This document shows positions 38,143-48,295 of a DNA stretch of 64,000 bases, in pieces. Location of the stretch: assembly GCA_030144725.1 (NCBI GenBank), contig JASKMD010000014.1:628350-692349 (forward strand). Direction: 5' to 3'. Positions within the stretch are counted from its first letter, which is position 1, and every line of letters starts with the position of its first letter. The translations under genes and the position numbers were made by a program. Under the pieces are notes generated by a model. The model saw only the letters and a list, made by a program, of their open reading frames with translations. It was not told where the DNA came from and did no database searches. The DNA comes from Haematococcus lacustris. Taxonomy: Eukaryota > Chlorophyta > Chlorophyceae > Chlamydomonadales > Haematococcaceae.

Positions 38143-38709
38143 CCTGTTGCGATAACTGGCAAGGACAAGGAATTACCCAACAGCGACCTTCACCAATCCA
38201 AGCCCGAGAATGGTAACACTAACTCTAACTTCAAACTCTGAAAGTACCGAGCTGGCCCTCATGCAACACCAAAGTAGAGCACGAGTTGTAATCAAACACA
38301 GGCTGCGAGACCGCTGTTGTAAAGGCTACTGCTAGTGTGCCTACTGCCCACCTTAGCTCAGCCTTCTGGTGTGTGCCCCTCCTGGTCTACTACTAGCTCG
38401 AGCTCCAACTAACATATATACCAACTATAGTCCAGCCTAGCAAGCCAACAGCCTAGCAAGGGACAGTACAATCAGCCAACCGAGCTGTAAAAACAATCCC
38501 ATCGGCCACCGGCGCATCGCACTGGCTACTTTGCAGCTTTAGCCTTGCATACTAAGCCTGCGGATCCAGGAGTAAAACCGTACTGGACACAAGTGAAAAC
38601 AAAACTTTATGCATGGTTCCAGCACAACCCTACCACCTCAATCTCCTTGGTCTCAACTTCTTGTCCAGGTGTACACTACACCAGGCTGTGTGGTATCAAG
38701 GACTTTGCA
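38143..38709. other. intergenic, 5' flank of the TPR/J gene
   Basis: Lower GC than average, with short direct repeats of CTAGCAAGCCAACAGCCTAG type at 38436-38462. It must include the promoter of the minus-strand TPR/J gene; no element is assigned. The ORF at 38545-38802 has no support. Confidence 0.45.
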
Positions 38710-38822
38710 GAAGCAATAGCAGGAGCATTAGCAAAAGTAGGCTGTACGGTATCAAGCTTCATATCCACCCATCACCTTGTGCAGCACCTCGACCCTCACT
38801 GAGGCCTGCATTGGAGTGGACC

Positions 38823-38945
38823 ACAAGGGACCACTTTAGTCGGTGTTTAGTCTGTGTAAAGTTAAATCCCACGCACATGGCATGGGCGCCTACTACCTAC
38901 AATACTGCCTGACCCCTGTAACAGGGCTATAGCCTAGAGTTGGCA
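38823..38945 (-). other. 3' module, copy A, with CCCTGT-A-ACAGGG hairpin
   Basis: The hairpin arms are 38914-38919 and 38921-38926. Reading in minus sense, the module continues GGGGTCAGGCAGTATTGTAG, then ACAGACTAAACACCGAC and AGTGGTCC. It is shared with 53877-54005, behind the Fanzor pseudogene, and with 58797-58905. Confidence 0.8.
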
Positions 38946-39052
38946 TGACAAACATGGGTTTGGGACTGCATGGCGTGTGGGGTGTTACTCAGTGAGCTGT
39001 ACCTGCAGGAAATGAATATACAGCAGGGGCAGCAGCAGGGGGCTCATTTGCA

Positions 39053-39752
39053 TCAAGACAACACAAACATCATCACACACACCATTATCATAGGCAGCTG
39101 CAACAGCAGCAGCATGCTGCATACCACTTGCACTGGCTGAAAATGCTGCCTAGCTGCCACCCAGACCAGCTTCTGCCTAGCTTCCTCCGGCTGCCGCACC
39201 TGTTCCACATCCTCCAGCCCTGTGGCGACAGCTTGACGCAGCTCCGCAATGGCAGCCTGCTGCTCCGCCTGCACCCGCTCCGCCTCTCTCTGCTGCTGCT
39301 CTGCCTGCTGATGCAACTGTTCCAATCCCTCCTGCAGCTGCTGCACATACTCCTGCAAGCGCTGCCTTTGCCCCTGCACCGCCTGCAGCACCTCCTGCAC
39401 TGCTGCAAGTCGTTGAGTCCACACCATGTCCGCCTCCCCAGCTGCCTTGACTGCACCACACTGCCATTCAGCAGCAGCTGCAGTCACGGCTTGCTCCATG
39501 GCTGCCTGCGCCCCTGCTGCCTGGCCTGCAACTGCCTGTGCTGCTGCTCGTGTGGCTCCCTGCTCTGCTGCCGCCACCACCATGACCAGCTGCTGCTGCT
39601 GGGCTGCACAGCGCACTGTGCCGGCAGCAGCTGCCTCCCCAGCTGCCAGGCTGGCTGCATAGCGCTGCAGCTGGGCGGTGAGGTCAGCCACCATGAGGTC
39701 CAGCTGCTGCGCACGGGTGCTGGCGGCGGCTGCAGCGGCCTGCGCTTCATCA
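39053..39752 (-). CDS. terminal exon, long coiled coil plus C-terminal membrane segment (copy A)
   Basis: It starts after an acceptor (CCTCCCCAG) and is open for 233 codons to a TGA. It is A/Q/E-rich with heptad character (QRQRLQEYVQQLQEGLEQL, QQREAERVQAEQQAAIAEL) and ends VVCSMLLLLQLPMIMVCVMM FVLS, a single hydrophobic tail. It looks like the last exon of a coiled-coil tail-anchored protein, but no upstream exons are present in either copy, so this is probably a captured gene fragment. It differs from copy B (57972-58671) at about nine residues in the region compared, with no indels. Confidence 0.55.
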
Positions 39753-40090
39753 CTGGGGAGGCATGCATGGAACAGCAGGGCAGGGTGGGTGCCAGGCAGC
39801 AGCCAGAGGTGGGTCAGCAGCAGAGAAGCAGGCCAAGTAGCGTCAAGCAGCAGAGGGCGGCAGAGTCAGGCTTGAAGGAAGGGAGGTGGGGTGAGGTGCT
39901 GAGCGCTTCATGAAGCAGGCGGCAGGCTGTCAGGGCTTTTGAGAGCTGAGCGGGGCAGGTGCAGGCGCAGGTAAAGCGGCAGCGCCAGTCGAGCATTGTA
40001 GCGCCACCGAGCATCCAGCTGTGCATCCGGCATCGAGCAGTGCTATTGTGCTGTAGTCCCATGTGGAGTGATACTTAACGAGTGATCAAA

Positions 40091-40353
40091 CTCGGGGACC
40101 CACCGACGATAGGCTTGCAGTGTTACAGGCGATGCACCCTACCAGGCACTCCCTGAGGGGAGCACAGCCCGCCCGATGGATCTGTGTGGTGCGATGCTCT
40201 CAAAGGACACAAATGAACACTCAGGAGCTGGTGGTAGAGCGCGTCAGCAACACGGCTGCTTCGCGCAAGGGCGTTTCTCAAGTAGGTGCGATGAAGCGCG
40301 GGGCGGGTTGAGCCTGCCGGCTCCACATCATAACTGCCACCACCAGGAGCACA
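40091..40353. other. 5' flank of the desaturase gene
   Basis: It contains a possible upstream ORF, MNTQELVVERVSNTAASRKG, ending at a GTAGGT donor near 40282. Its phase does not fit the next exon, so it is not included in the desaturase model. Confidence 0.35.
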
Positions 40354-40404
40354 ATGGCTAAGCGCCGAGACTTTACTGCAGTTGCAGCAGTGGGAGAAAG
40401 CGGT

Positions 40405-40435
<31 letters not shown>

Positions 40436-43400
40436 GGCTTGTCCTTGTAGGGGTCCAGTCAAGCCAGACCCAATTCTATAGCCTCCCTGTCTGCGACCTA
40501 TCCGTGTGCACATGTACACGTTCCTGTATACAATACTTTAACCTGGTTGGAGGGTAGCAAGGGCATACCCCAGGGCTACTCTCCTTCCTAATTGCACGCC
40601 CGACGCCGAGGGCGTAGTCTTTTTTTCTTTCTTCTTTCGATACTTTAACAGGATCTGTTCTATAGTACACCATGATCAGTGTTTCATGTAGCTGAGGTTG
40701 CTGTCTCCCCCTCACTTCCAACTCCCACATCCACCACCCTACTCGCTGCCTCTGCCTGCCCTGCCCCAGGCCTTCACCAGGCTGCTGGGGCTGCGTACAG
40801 TGAGGGCGGAGGACTTTGACCCCACCAGCCTAGACACACCTCCCTACCCTCCCTACACAGTGCCACTGTCATCCCTGAGGTGAGAGCCCCCTCAGCCTGT
40901 GCTGCGCATCACCGCCCTACCACCTCCCTCAATGGCCATGGCTGCTGCTGCTGCTCCAGCTGCTGCTGCTGCAGCTGCAGGGTCAGCCCCAGGTTTGGCC
41001 CCTGCTGCAGCAGCAGCTACTGGTGTGGCTGCTGTCCAAATTGCTGTGTGTTCGTCTTGGTGTGTATGCCTGCTGGTTTGCTAGGGTGACAGCACAGCTT
41101 GGGCCGCAGCCAGCTCCCCCTACCCTCTGCTGCTACTGCAACCACACCCTCGGTCTCCATGGCAAAATGAAGAAGGCATGGGGTATGGTGCTGCCTGTCA
41201 AAGTGATGGTGGTGTGGGCTGCTGGGGTGAGGCGCAGGGTGCAGAGGCTGAGGCCCTACCTCCTGAACCGAACCTTCACCGACACGGATGCGGGCTATGG
41301 GGTGAGGGGCCTCAGGAAGTGGAGCTAGGACTAGGGCTGTCAGGAACTAGGGCTGTCAAGAACTAGGGCTGTCAGGAACTAGGTTTCTAGGAACTAGGGT
41401 TTCTAGGAACTAGGGTTTCTGGGAACGAGGGTTTCTGGGAACTAGGGTTTCTAAGAACGAGGGTTTCTAGGAACCAGGGTAACTAGCAAGGCCACCAGGC
41501 AAGGGTTGGGCGCCAGGGTGTGTGAAGCCTGGTGCGGGGTGCTGCAGCAGGCTGTGGTGCCACCGCTGACCACCTCTCTCCTCCCACATCTAGTCTGCTG
41601 CCCTACTTGCAAAACGTCCCAGGCAGGGTTTGGGGCATGTGTTTGCACGTAGTGTATCCCCTGCCCTGCCCCTGCCCCTGCCCCTGCCCCTGCCCCTGCC
41701 CCTGCCCCTGCCCCTGCCCCCCCTGCCCATTCACTGCACCTGCTGCTGCTACTCTGTACGTGTCAGGCTTTCTTTATCGCCATGCACGCCGCAGCCCTAG
41801 TGGGGGGCCCGTTGACCTTTTCTTGGGATGCACTTCAAGTTGCCCTGGTAGGGTAAGTAGCCCCCTACTCTCACCTGCTGCTGCTGCTGCTGCCCCTGCT
41901 GCTCCTGCTCTTACTGCTGGCGCTGCGGCTGCTGCCCCTGCTGCTGCCCACTCCATCATGCCCTACCCAGCCCAGCCCCTGCTTTCACCAGGTACACAAC
42001 CCTTCACATGCAGCAACCTGAGTCCATGGCCCACAGCACTAGGACTCCCCGCACCCTCACGAGGCTCCATGCAGCATGTGGAGCTATTCAGGAACTCATT
42101 CTCTGACACTCTTGTATTCGGCCTATCGGGACTCTGGCCTAGACTGAGATCTCGTCGGCCCACTGACCTCCAGCCCTGACCCTGGCCTACCCTTCCTTAA
42201 CCCTGGCCTGGATTGTCTGATCTCACCCGCCCACTGACCTCCTGCCCCTCTGCTGCCACCCATTGGCTGCTGCCACCCACTGACCTACACCTCCAGACCC
42301 TGGCCACCCCTCCTTAACCCTGGCCAGTGATCATGTATAGCCCGGCTGTCCCCTTGCCCTGCCCTGCCCTGCCCTGCCCTGCTGGCTTGTAAGCATTCAC
42401 TCAACTTTGGTGGTGGCCTGCCCCCATGCCCGGCACTGCTCTGCCCTGCTGGCCCGTGACCCTGCACCTAACCCTGGCTCTGCCTCGCCCTGCCCAGCTA
42501 CATGGTGACAGGCATGCTGGGCATCTCCATGAGCTACCACCGTCAGCTGACCCATAAGAGCTTCCGCTGCCCAAAGTGGTTGGAGTTCAGCCTGGCGTAC
42601 GCAGGAGTGCTGGCCTTTGAAGGAGACCCGGTAGAATGGTGGGTGACAACCGGTGGGCTGGTGGTTACTCATGCTGGTGGTTGGTGGGTGCTGGTAGGTG
42701 GCAGCAGTTGGGCTGGCCTCCCTAACCCTGGCCTGTGAGCTAGGTGGGCTTGTGGTTACCTCTGGTGTGGGGGTTGGGGGTAGTGGGAGACAGCAAATGG
42801 TGGCTGGGCTCAAGGCCACATGACAGGTGGACGGGTCATGGTTGATGTGGCTGGCCATGTGGTGGGCGTAATGGTAGTTGTGGCAGAGCTGTTGTATTGC
42901 CACGCCTGCCTGAAGCTACCTTATGCTACAAATCATTTATTGTCAAAACATATTATCAAGCAGGCTTTTGGTAGTTTTTGGAGTTTCTCGCTTGTGGGCT
43001 CTTATCCATGAGCAGGCTACTGACCCTCATTATTATTGTGTACTACGCAATAAGAAACACTGGTATGCACCCTGTCTGCTCATGGTTGAGCAAAGCTAAG
43101 GCCACATGACAGGTGGACAAGTCATCAGGCATCCTGCGTTCTCTTCACTGCTGGTGCTGCTGCAAAGCCCTGTGCATCACCCAGGCAGCGGAGTGTCTGT
43201 CGCCATGATGCACAGCCTGTCTCATCAACTACTTAGACATGCTGCGGCTTCGTCAGCCTTCATGATACATTCCCTTTTCCCGCCCTCCTCCGTACTGGCA
43301 CCGCCCTCCTCTTTCCCGCAACTCGGGCTGCAGGTCGAAGAACCATCGCTGGCACCACCTCCATTCCGATACCAGTGCGGATCGCCACTCACCGCGGGAC

Positions 43401-46400
43401 GGTCTTTGGCACGCTCACAGTGGGTCAGGGAAGGAACGCCTCGCCCACCTGCTAACCTACTGTCTGCCTGACTGGCCCACTGAGCGACCTATCTAACGAC
43501 CAATCGACCGCCCGATGAACCAATCGACCGACCATCGACGGTTCAATAAGCAACCAACTAACCGACTCCTGCGTCCCTCCCTGGCGGACTCATTTCTCTG
43601 CACATCCCTTCTTCTCTGTAGCCACCTAGCACCATGTTATGATGGCTTTGAGCCATGACCAGACCCGCTCTCTGCCCTCACCTTGGTGCCCTGCAGTGGG
43701 TTGGCTGTTCGACGAGCAGTTGAGCAACACACGCAAGGCAGGTTGGGGCAGAGACAGCCCGCTGCTGCCTGGCCACCCTCACCCTCTGCCATCATGCCCT
43801 GCCTGCCCTGCCACCTCCCCTGTTGCCAGGACCTGTTGATATTCACCGCCTGCCCGCCCACCCGCCTGCCCGCCTGCCCGCCTGCCCACCCTCCGACTAC
43901 AAACTGCCCTCTGACACAACCCTTCCAATTTTGGGTGCCAAGTGTCAAGCCATGTGCACCATGACACATGGCCATACCGTGTTGTTGGCATTAGCAGTAG
44001 AAGCAGCGGCAGCATCAGTGTCCAAACCAAGCACAAACCCACCACAGCAGGTGCTTGTGCAATGTCAGCTTCCTCCCCTGCTGACACGCGAGGCCAGTGG
44101 CCGCCTCCCCCTGTCACCCCCTGGTGGCTGCAGGATGTGAGCGGCAACATGCGCGACTCCCTGTCACCGCCCTGGTTCTTCAAGGAGTCCCCGGCCTTCT
44201 ACACATGGCTGCGGGAAACCTAGTGAGGGCGGGGCGGGGGCAGGAGGGACAGGGGGGTCAGTTTGTATGTGGGTCAGGGTCGGGGGCGGGGGCGGGGGCG
44301 GGGGCGGGGGCGGGGGCGGGGGCGGGGGCGGGGGCGGGGGCGGGGGCGGGGGCGGGGGCGGGGGCGGGGGCGGGGGCGGGGGCGGGGGCGGGGGCGGGGG
44401 CGGGGGCGGGGGCGGGGGCGGGGGCGGGGGCGGGGGCGGGGGGCGGGGGCGGGGGCGGGGGCGGGGGCGGGGGCGGGGGCGGGGGCGGGGGCGGGGGCGG
44501 GGGCGGGGGCGGGGGCGGGGGCGGGGGCGGGGGCGGGGGCGGGGGCGGGGGCCCTGTTGCCTGCTTTTCACTGTTTTACTCTCCCTGCCCCTGCCCTGCA
44601 CTCTGCCTGCAGCATGTGGCATCAGGTGGGCCAAGCCCTGCTGCTGCTGGCCTGGGGGGGCCTGCCCTACTTCATCTGGGGCTTCGTCATCCGCATCCTG
44701 GGTGAGTCAGGCGAGGTGAGGGCAAGCTGGATGCAGAACTAGCTGGCTCAGGAGGGGTAGGGGTGTAGGGTTTGGGTTAGGCTCATGATCTGAATCAAAG
44801 CCAGGGTCAGGGTGGGGGTCAGGGGACGGTGCCAGGGCCAGGGGTAAGGGATGGCGGCGAGGTCCAGGCCAAGCAGGCGGTGGCATTGGAAAGTGATGAT
44901 GGCCATGGTGGGCGGCAGGGCAGCTGGGATGAAGATAGTCTATGGACTGTGCCAGCAGTGTGCTGCCATGCAGCAGATGTTTGTTTCTGGCTGTGGGGTG
45001 AGAGCAAGCCAGTAGGGCTGTGAGAGCGAGCGCGAGCTGAGAGGAAAGCAAGTATGTGAAGCAGGCGCAGCGGCATGTAAGCACTGAGCCAGAAGGGCTG
45101 GGCGGCGGGGAGGGTATGAGAGCCAGCCATGGGTATGCAGAGCAGGTACAGTCGCAGGCGGGTGCCATGGAGCAGCTGGCTTTGTGCTGCCAGGACATCC
45201 AGTGTTGACTTGATGAACCTGCCTGCCTGCCTGCCTGCCTGCTTGCTTGCCGATGAATTGTAATGCTCCTATCCCCTTCCCTTCTAACAAAACCACAGTT
45301 TGATGTATCATGGCATGGTGTGAACTTTCATGTGTTCATGCGCAAACGTGCTTTACTCACCATTTTATACCAGGTTTACACCACATGAGCGTGTGATGGC
45401 CAAGATGTGTGACATGCAAGCTTGCATGCATGGTCTCATGCGCAACCACGCATGCGTCACTGTTGCTGTGTACCCTGGCTGCACGCAGTGACCATGCACA
45501 TGACCTGGCTGGTGAACAGCGCGGTGCACATCTGGGGCAGCCAGCCTTACGCCTCCGGGGACAACTCCCGCAACAACCCGCTGGTGGCGCTGCTGGTCTT
45601 TGGTGATGTGGGTGACCTGCTGTGCCTGAGGGCCTCCCGGCCCCCCTGCCTCACCCACCATGCACCCCTCCCAGGCTGCATGGGCTGCATGGGCTGCATA
45701 ATAATAGCATAATGGCAACACCACCGCCCATGGACGTTAGGCATCGCCACGTTTGTAGCCATTCACAACATCAGTGCTACTTTTGGATTGCTGATTGTTT
45801 AACTGCTGCGGCTTCCGTTGCAGTTGCGGCTGGGCTGCTACGGCTGCTGCTACTGTTGCTGCTGCCTGATGCAGGGCTGGCACAACAATCACCATGCGTT
45901 TGAGTACAGCGCAGCGCACGGGTTGGAGTGGTGGCAGGTAAGGTAGAACTGCACTGACTGCGGCGAGCAACTCGTTGAGAGTTGTTGAGGGGTGGCAGCC
46001 AGTCCCCAGCCCCAGCCCCAGCCCCAGCCCCAGCCCCAGCCCCAGCCCCAGCCCCAGCCCCAGCCCCAGCCCCAGCCCCAGCCCCAGCCCCAGCCCCAGC
46101 CCCAGCCCCAGCCCCAGCCCCAGCCCCAGCCCCAGCCCCAGCCCCAGCCCCAGCCCCAGCCCCAGCCCCAGCCCCAGCCCCAGCCCCAGCCCCAGCCCCA
46201 GCCCCAGCCCCAGCCCCAGCCCCAGCCCCAGCCCCAGCCCCAGCCCCAGCCCCAGCCCCAGCCCCAGCCCCAGCCCCAGCCCCAGCCCCAGCCCCAGCCC
46301 CAGCCCCAGCCCCAGCCCCAGCCCCAGCCCCAGCCCCAGCCCCAGCCCCAGCCCCAGCCCCAGCCCCAGCCCCAGCCCCAGCCCCAGCCCCAGCCCCAGC

Positions 46401-46945
46401 CCCAGCCCCAGCCCCAGCCCCAGCCCCAGCCCCAGCCCCAGCCCCAGCCCCAGCCCCAGCCCCAGCCCCAGCCCCAGCCCCAGCCCCAGCCCCAGCCCCA
46501 GCCCCAGCCCCAGCCCCAGCCCCAGCCCCAGCCCCAGCCCCAGCCCCAGCCCCAGCCCCAGCCCCAGCCCCAGCCCCAGCCCCAGCCCCAGCCCCAGCCC
46601 CAGCCCCAGCCCCAGCCCCAGCCCCAGCCCCAGCCCCAGCCCCAGCCCCAGCCCCAGCCCCAGCCCCAGCCCCAGCCCCAGCCCCAGTCCCAGCCCCAGC
46701 CCCAGCCCCAGCCCCGGCATGAAGTAGGTACGGGTAGGCACTAAGTTGTGCAGCTGATAACCATGGCAACGCTGTCATGGTCTCAAATGGTTCATGTTGC
46801 CATGAGGTTGCGGGTCATGTCCCTTACTGTGCAGGTGGACTTCAGCTACTACCTTATCTGTTGCTTGGAGCGCGTTGGCCTGGCTTGGGATGTGCGCCGG
46901 CCCAGCCTCGCGGCCATGGCGGCGAAGCGCCGGCCCGCGGTTTGA
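40354..46945 (+). CDS. membrane delta-9-type acyl (lipid/CoA) desaturase
   Basis: Twelve exons: 40354-40446, 40770-40879, 41247-41301, 41767-41852, 42498-42638, 43334-43419, 43697-43737, 44134-44222, 44613-44701, 45489-45607, 45875-45937, 46835-46945. Phases join throughout: 1,083 nt, 360 aa. The ADS/FAD5 family is di-iron and introduces the first double bond into saturated acyl chains. All three histidine boxes are present: HRQLTH (exon 5), HRWHHLH in [12 protein letters not shown] (exon 6) and [16 protein letters not shown] (exon 11). Family words are [46 protein letters not shown] and the closing [16 protein letters not shown]. The exon 7/8 intron appears to start with GC (AAG-GCAGGT). HRWHH in place of the commoner HRYHH is a mild change. 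The N-terminus is S-rich and may be a transit peptide or simply disordered, so plastid or ER location is open. The first exon is the least certain. Confidence 0.88.
41330..41480. repeat. 17-18-bp tandem repeat (GAACTAGGGTTTCTAG type)
   Basis: About eight imperfect copies in the desaturase intron following exon 41247-41301. Confidence 0.9.
41661..41720. repeat. (CCCTGC)n short array
   Basis: About nine units in the desaturase intron about 45 bp upstream of the acceptor of exon 41767-41852. Confidence 0.92.
42639..43333. other. desaturase intron with AT-rich patch
   Basis: It contains short GTGGGTGGTGGTTA-like repeats, and an AT-rich stretch at about 42920-43070 including ATTTATTGTCAAAACATATT. 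This is out of character with the surroundings and may be old insertion debris. Confidence 0.5.
44281..44552 (+). repeat. (GGGGGC)n hexanucleotide array, about 45 copies, G-quadruplex prone
   Basis: One extra G at about 44441; otherwise perfect. It lies in the desaturase intron, 60 bp after the donor of exon 44134-44222, so the pre-mRNA would carry the G-rich strand. Confidence 0.96.
44702..45488. other. desaturase intron
   Basis: It contains a short (CCTG)n at about 45221-45246 and otherwise unique sequence. No exon is needed here by phase. Confidence 0.55.
46005..46716. repeat. (CCCAGC)n hexanucleotide array, about 118 copies
   Basis: A perfect array except for one C-to-T change near 46687. 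It occupies most of the last desaturase intron (45938-46834). Hexamer periodicity gives long SP, AP, PQ, GL and GA ORFs in five frames; none is a gene. Confidence 0.97.
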
Positions 46946-47493
46946 CGCCGCGGAGTGAGAAACAGTCAGGACGCAATGGTTTCGGCGCGCAATGTTCGCG
47001 CCACGATCGAAGCATACTACATTTGCTTGGAATGCGCAATATTGGCCATGAAGTGGCGAGTTCAGTCCTGGTAAACAGGGGCCAACCATCGATATGATGT
47101 CGCTCACGATATAAGCTGTTTTGTATGCATGGTCGGAGTGCACGAGGAAGGGCAGGGGTGTTCATCGGGGGTCTTTGAAAGGTTTGCATGCATACAGGCA
47201 CGGTCAATGACCGTCGGTCATGCTTACTGCACGGTCATGCATGCTACCGCAAGACGATCCGCAGTGGCTGCAGCACGTGGTATAGCTGCAGTATGCCAGG
47301 GTGGTCAGCAAGACAGTCCTGCCAGGGTAGGGGCGATTAGAAACCTATGTTGTGGGAAACAGTTAGAGCCCCTTTCTAGGTTTTTGGGGCTAGTTTCTGG
47401 TTTCTGGTTTCTGGTTGGAGTTTGAAGTTAAGAGTTTTTAACTTGTGTTTGCTCCTCCTTCCGTGATGCAAGACCCGTGAGCCGGTTCCTTGT
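46946..47493. other. intergenic between desaturase and copia fragment
   Basis: It includes T-rich repeats GGTTTCTGGTTTCTGG near 47395-47415 just before the retrotransposon homology. These could be part of a long terminal repeat, but no second copy is seen at the other end, so no LTR is called. Confidence 0.4.
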
Positions 47494-48295
47494 CAGGTTA
47501 TGGGCCCACATCGCTGCCGTGTGCAATTTCGACATCGGAAAGTGCAGCCCGTTTGAATCAGCAACGCTGAGGCGTGCTTCCGGTGAGCCCGTTGCAATGA
47601 TGGCGGTGGCCGTGCGGGAGAAGCTAGGTCAGCCCGGGGTTCACTTCGAAAATTGGGAATTTGAGATTAAAGCGTCGCTGAGGCAGCACGGGCTCGGGGC
47701 GGTAGTTAAAGCGCCTGTGGGGTTGGAGGGAATAAGTCGTGTAGGGTCGGTCTCAGCTGCGGCTGCGTCACCCGCGCGTCCGGTCGGGGTTGCGACCCCG
47801 GCCATTTCGCCAGTTGCAGCCGTGGCTGCGGCTGCGACTGCTGCTGTGGCAGCATCCCTACTCCCCGAGCAGGATGAGAAAGCACATGCACAGGGCCTTG
47901 TGCAACCGGCACGAGTCAGCCAGGGCTCTGTGGCAAGCCTTGCGTAGCATGCACACCCAGAAGGTGCATGCCTGCCGTCAACAGCTCAACTTTCAGGCTG
48001 GCAGGCAGAGCATGCAGTTAGGTCAGTCAATGCAGGAGTACTAGGCTGAGGCCCAAGACCTGCACGAGCGCATTAACTCGACCGGCGCGTATTCCGACAC
48101 ACTCTGTCAAGCCCTGCTGGGCCTGCCACCTAATTATCAGCAGCTCGTGCAGTCTATCCTTGAGCAGCCCCTTGATGAGCAGGTCACCTTTGAGCAGCTC
48201 CTCCCTAGGCTTCTCCTAAGGGAGCAGCTACTGCAGAATAGTCAGCATCACGCGGTCGCTCTCTCAGCTCGGTCGGCCGGGGGCAGGGGTAGGTT
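47494..48295 (+). pseudogene. Ty1/copia gag fragment, inverted arm
   Basis: It begins at CAGGTTATGGGCCCACATCG and reads LWAHIAAVCNFDIGKCSPFE, then a gag-like helical region. It is an inverted copy of 50846-51689. It has a deletion of about 35 bp after KAHA relative to the other arm, which breaks the frame, and an in-frame TAG (CAGGAGTACTAGGCTGAGGC). Homology stops at about 48295, where the minus-strand reverse-transcriptase fragment begins tail to tail. Confidence 0.8.

Larger units (their letters stand above)
38710..40090 (-). mobile_element. 1.4-kb duplicated segment, arm A (inverted copy of 57620-59000)
   Basis: The reverse complement of this interval aligns over its whole length with 57620-59000, without net length change across the 700-bp exon. 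Near one limit both copies have TTTGATCACTC followed by CTCCACATGGGACTACAGCA; near the other both have ATATGAAGCTTGATACC. The homology stops there on both sides. It carries the coiled-coil exon and the 3' module with the CCCTGTAACAGGG hairpin. No terminal inverted repeats or target duplications were identified. Confidence 0.85.

Noticed and set aside
39128..39913. 261-codon ORF antisense to the coiled-coil exon, conserved in both copies
   Set aside because: Both copies are simply duplicates, so conservation is expected. Its L/C/H-rich composition is the complement of A/Q/E codons. The other strand has a splice acceptor, heptads and a membrane tail.
40476..40730. Minus ORF ending near 40476
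   Set aside because: It lies within the first desaturase intron, with no homology or splice support.
44164..44719. Poly-proline and poly-glycine ORFs
   Set aside because: Translation of (GGGGGC)n in an intron.
45737..46778. SP, AP, PQ, GL and GA ORFs
   Set aside because: Hexanucleotide array in the last desaturase intron.
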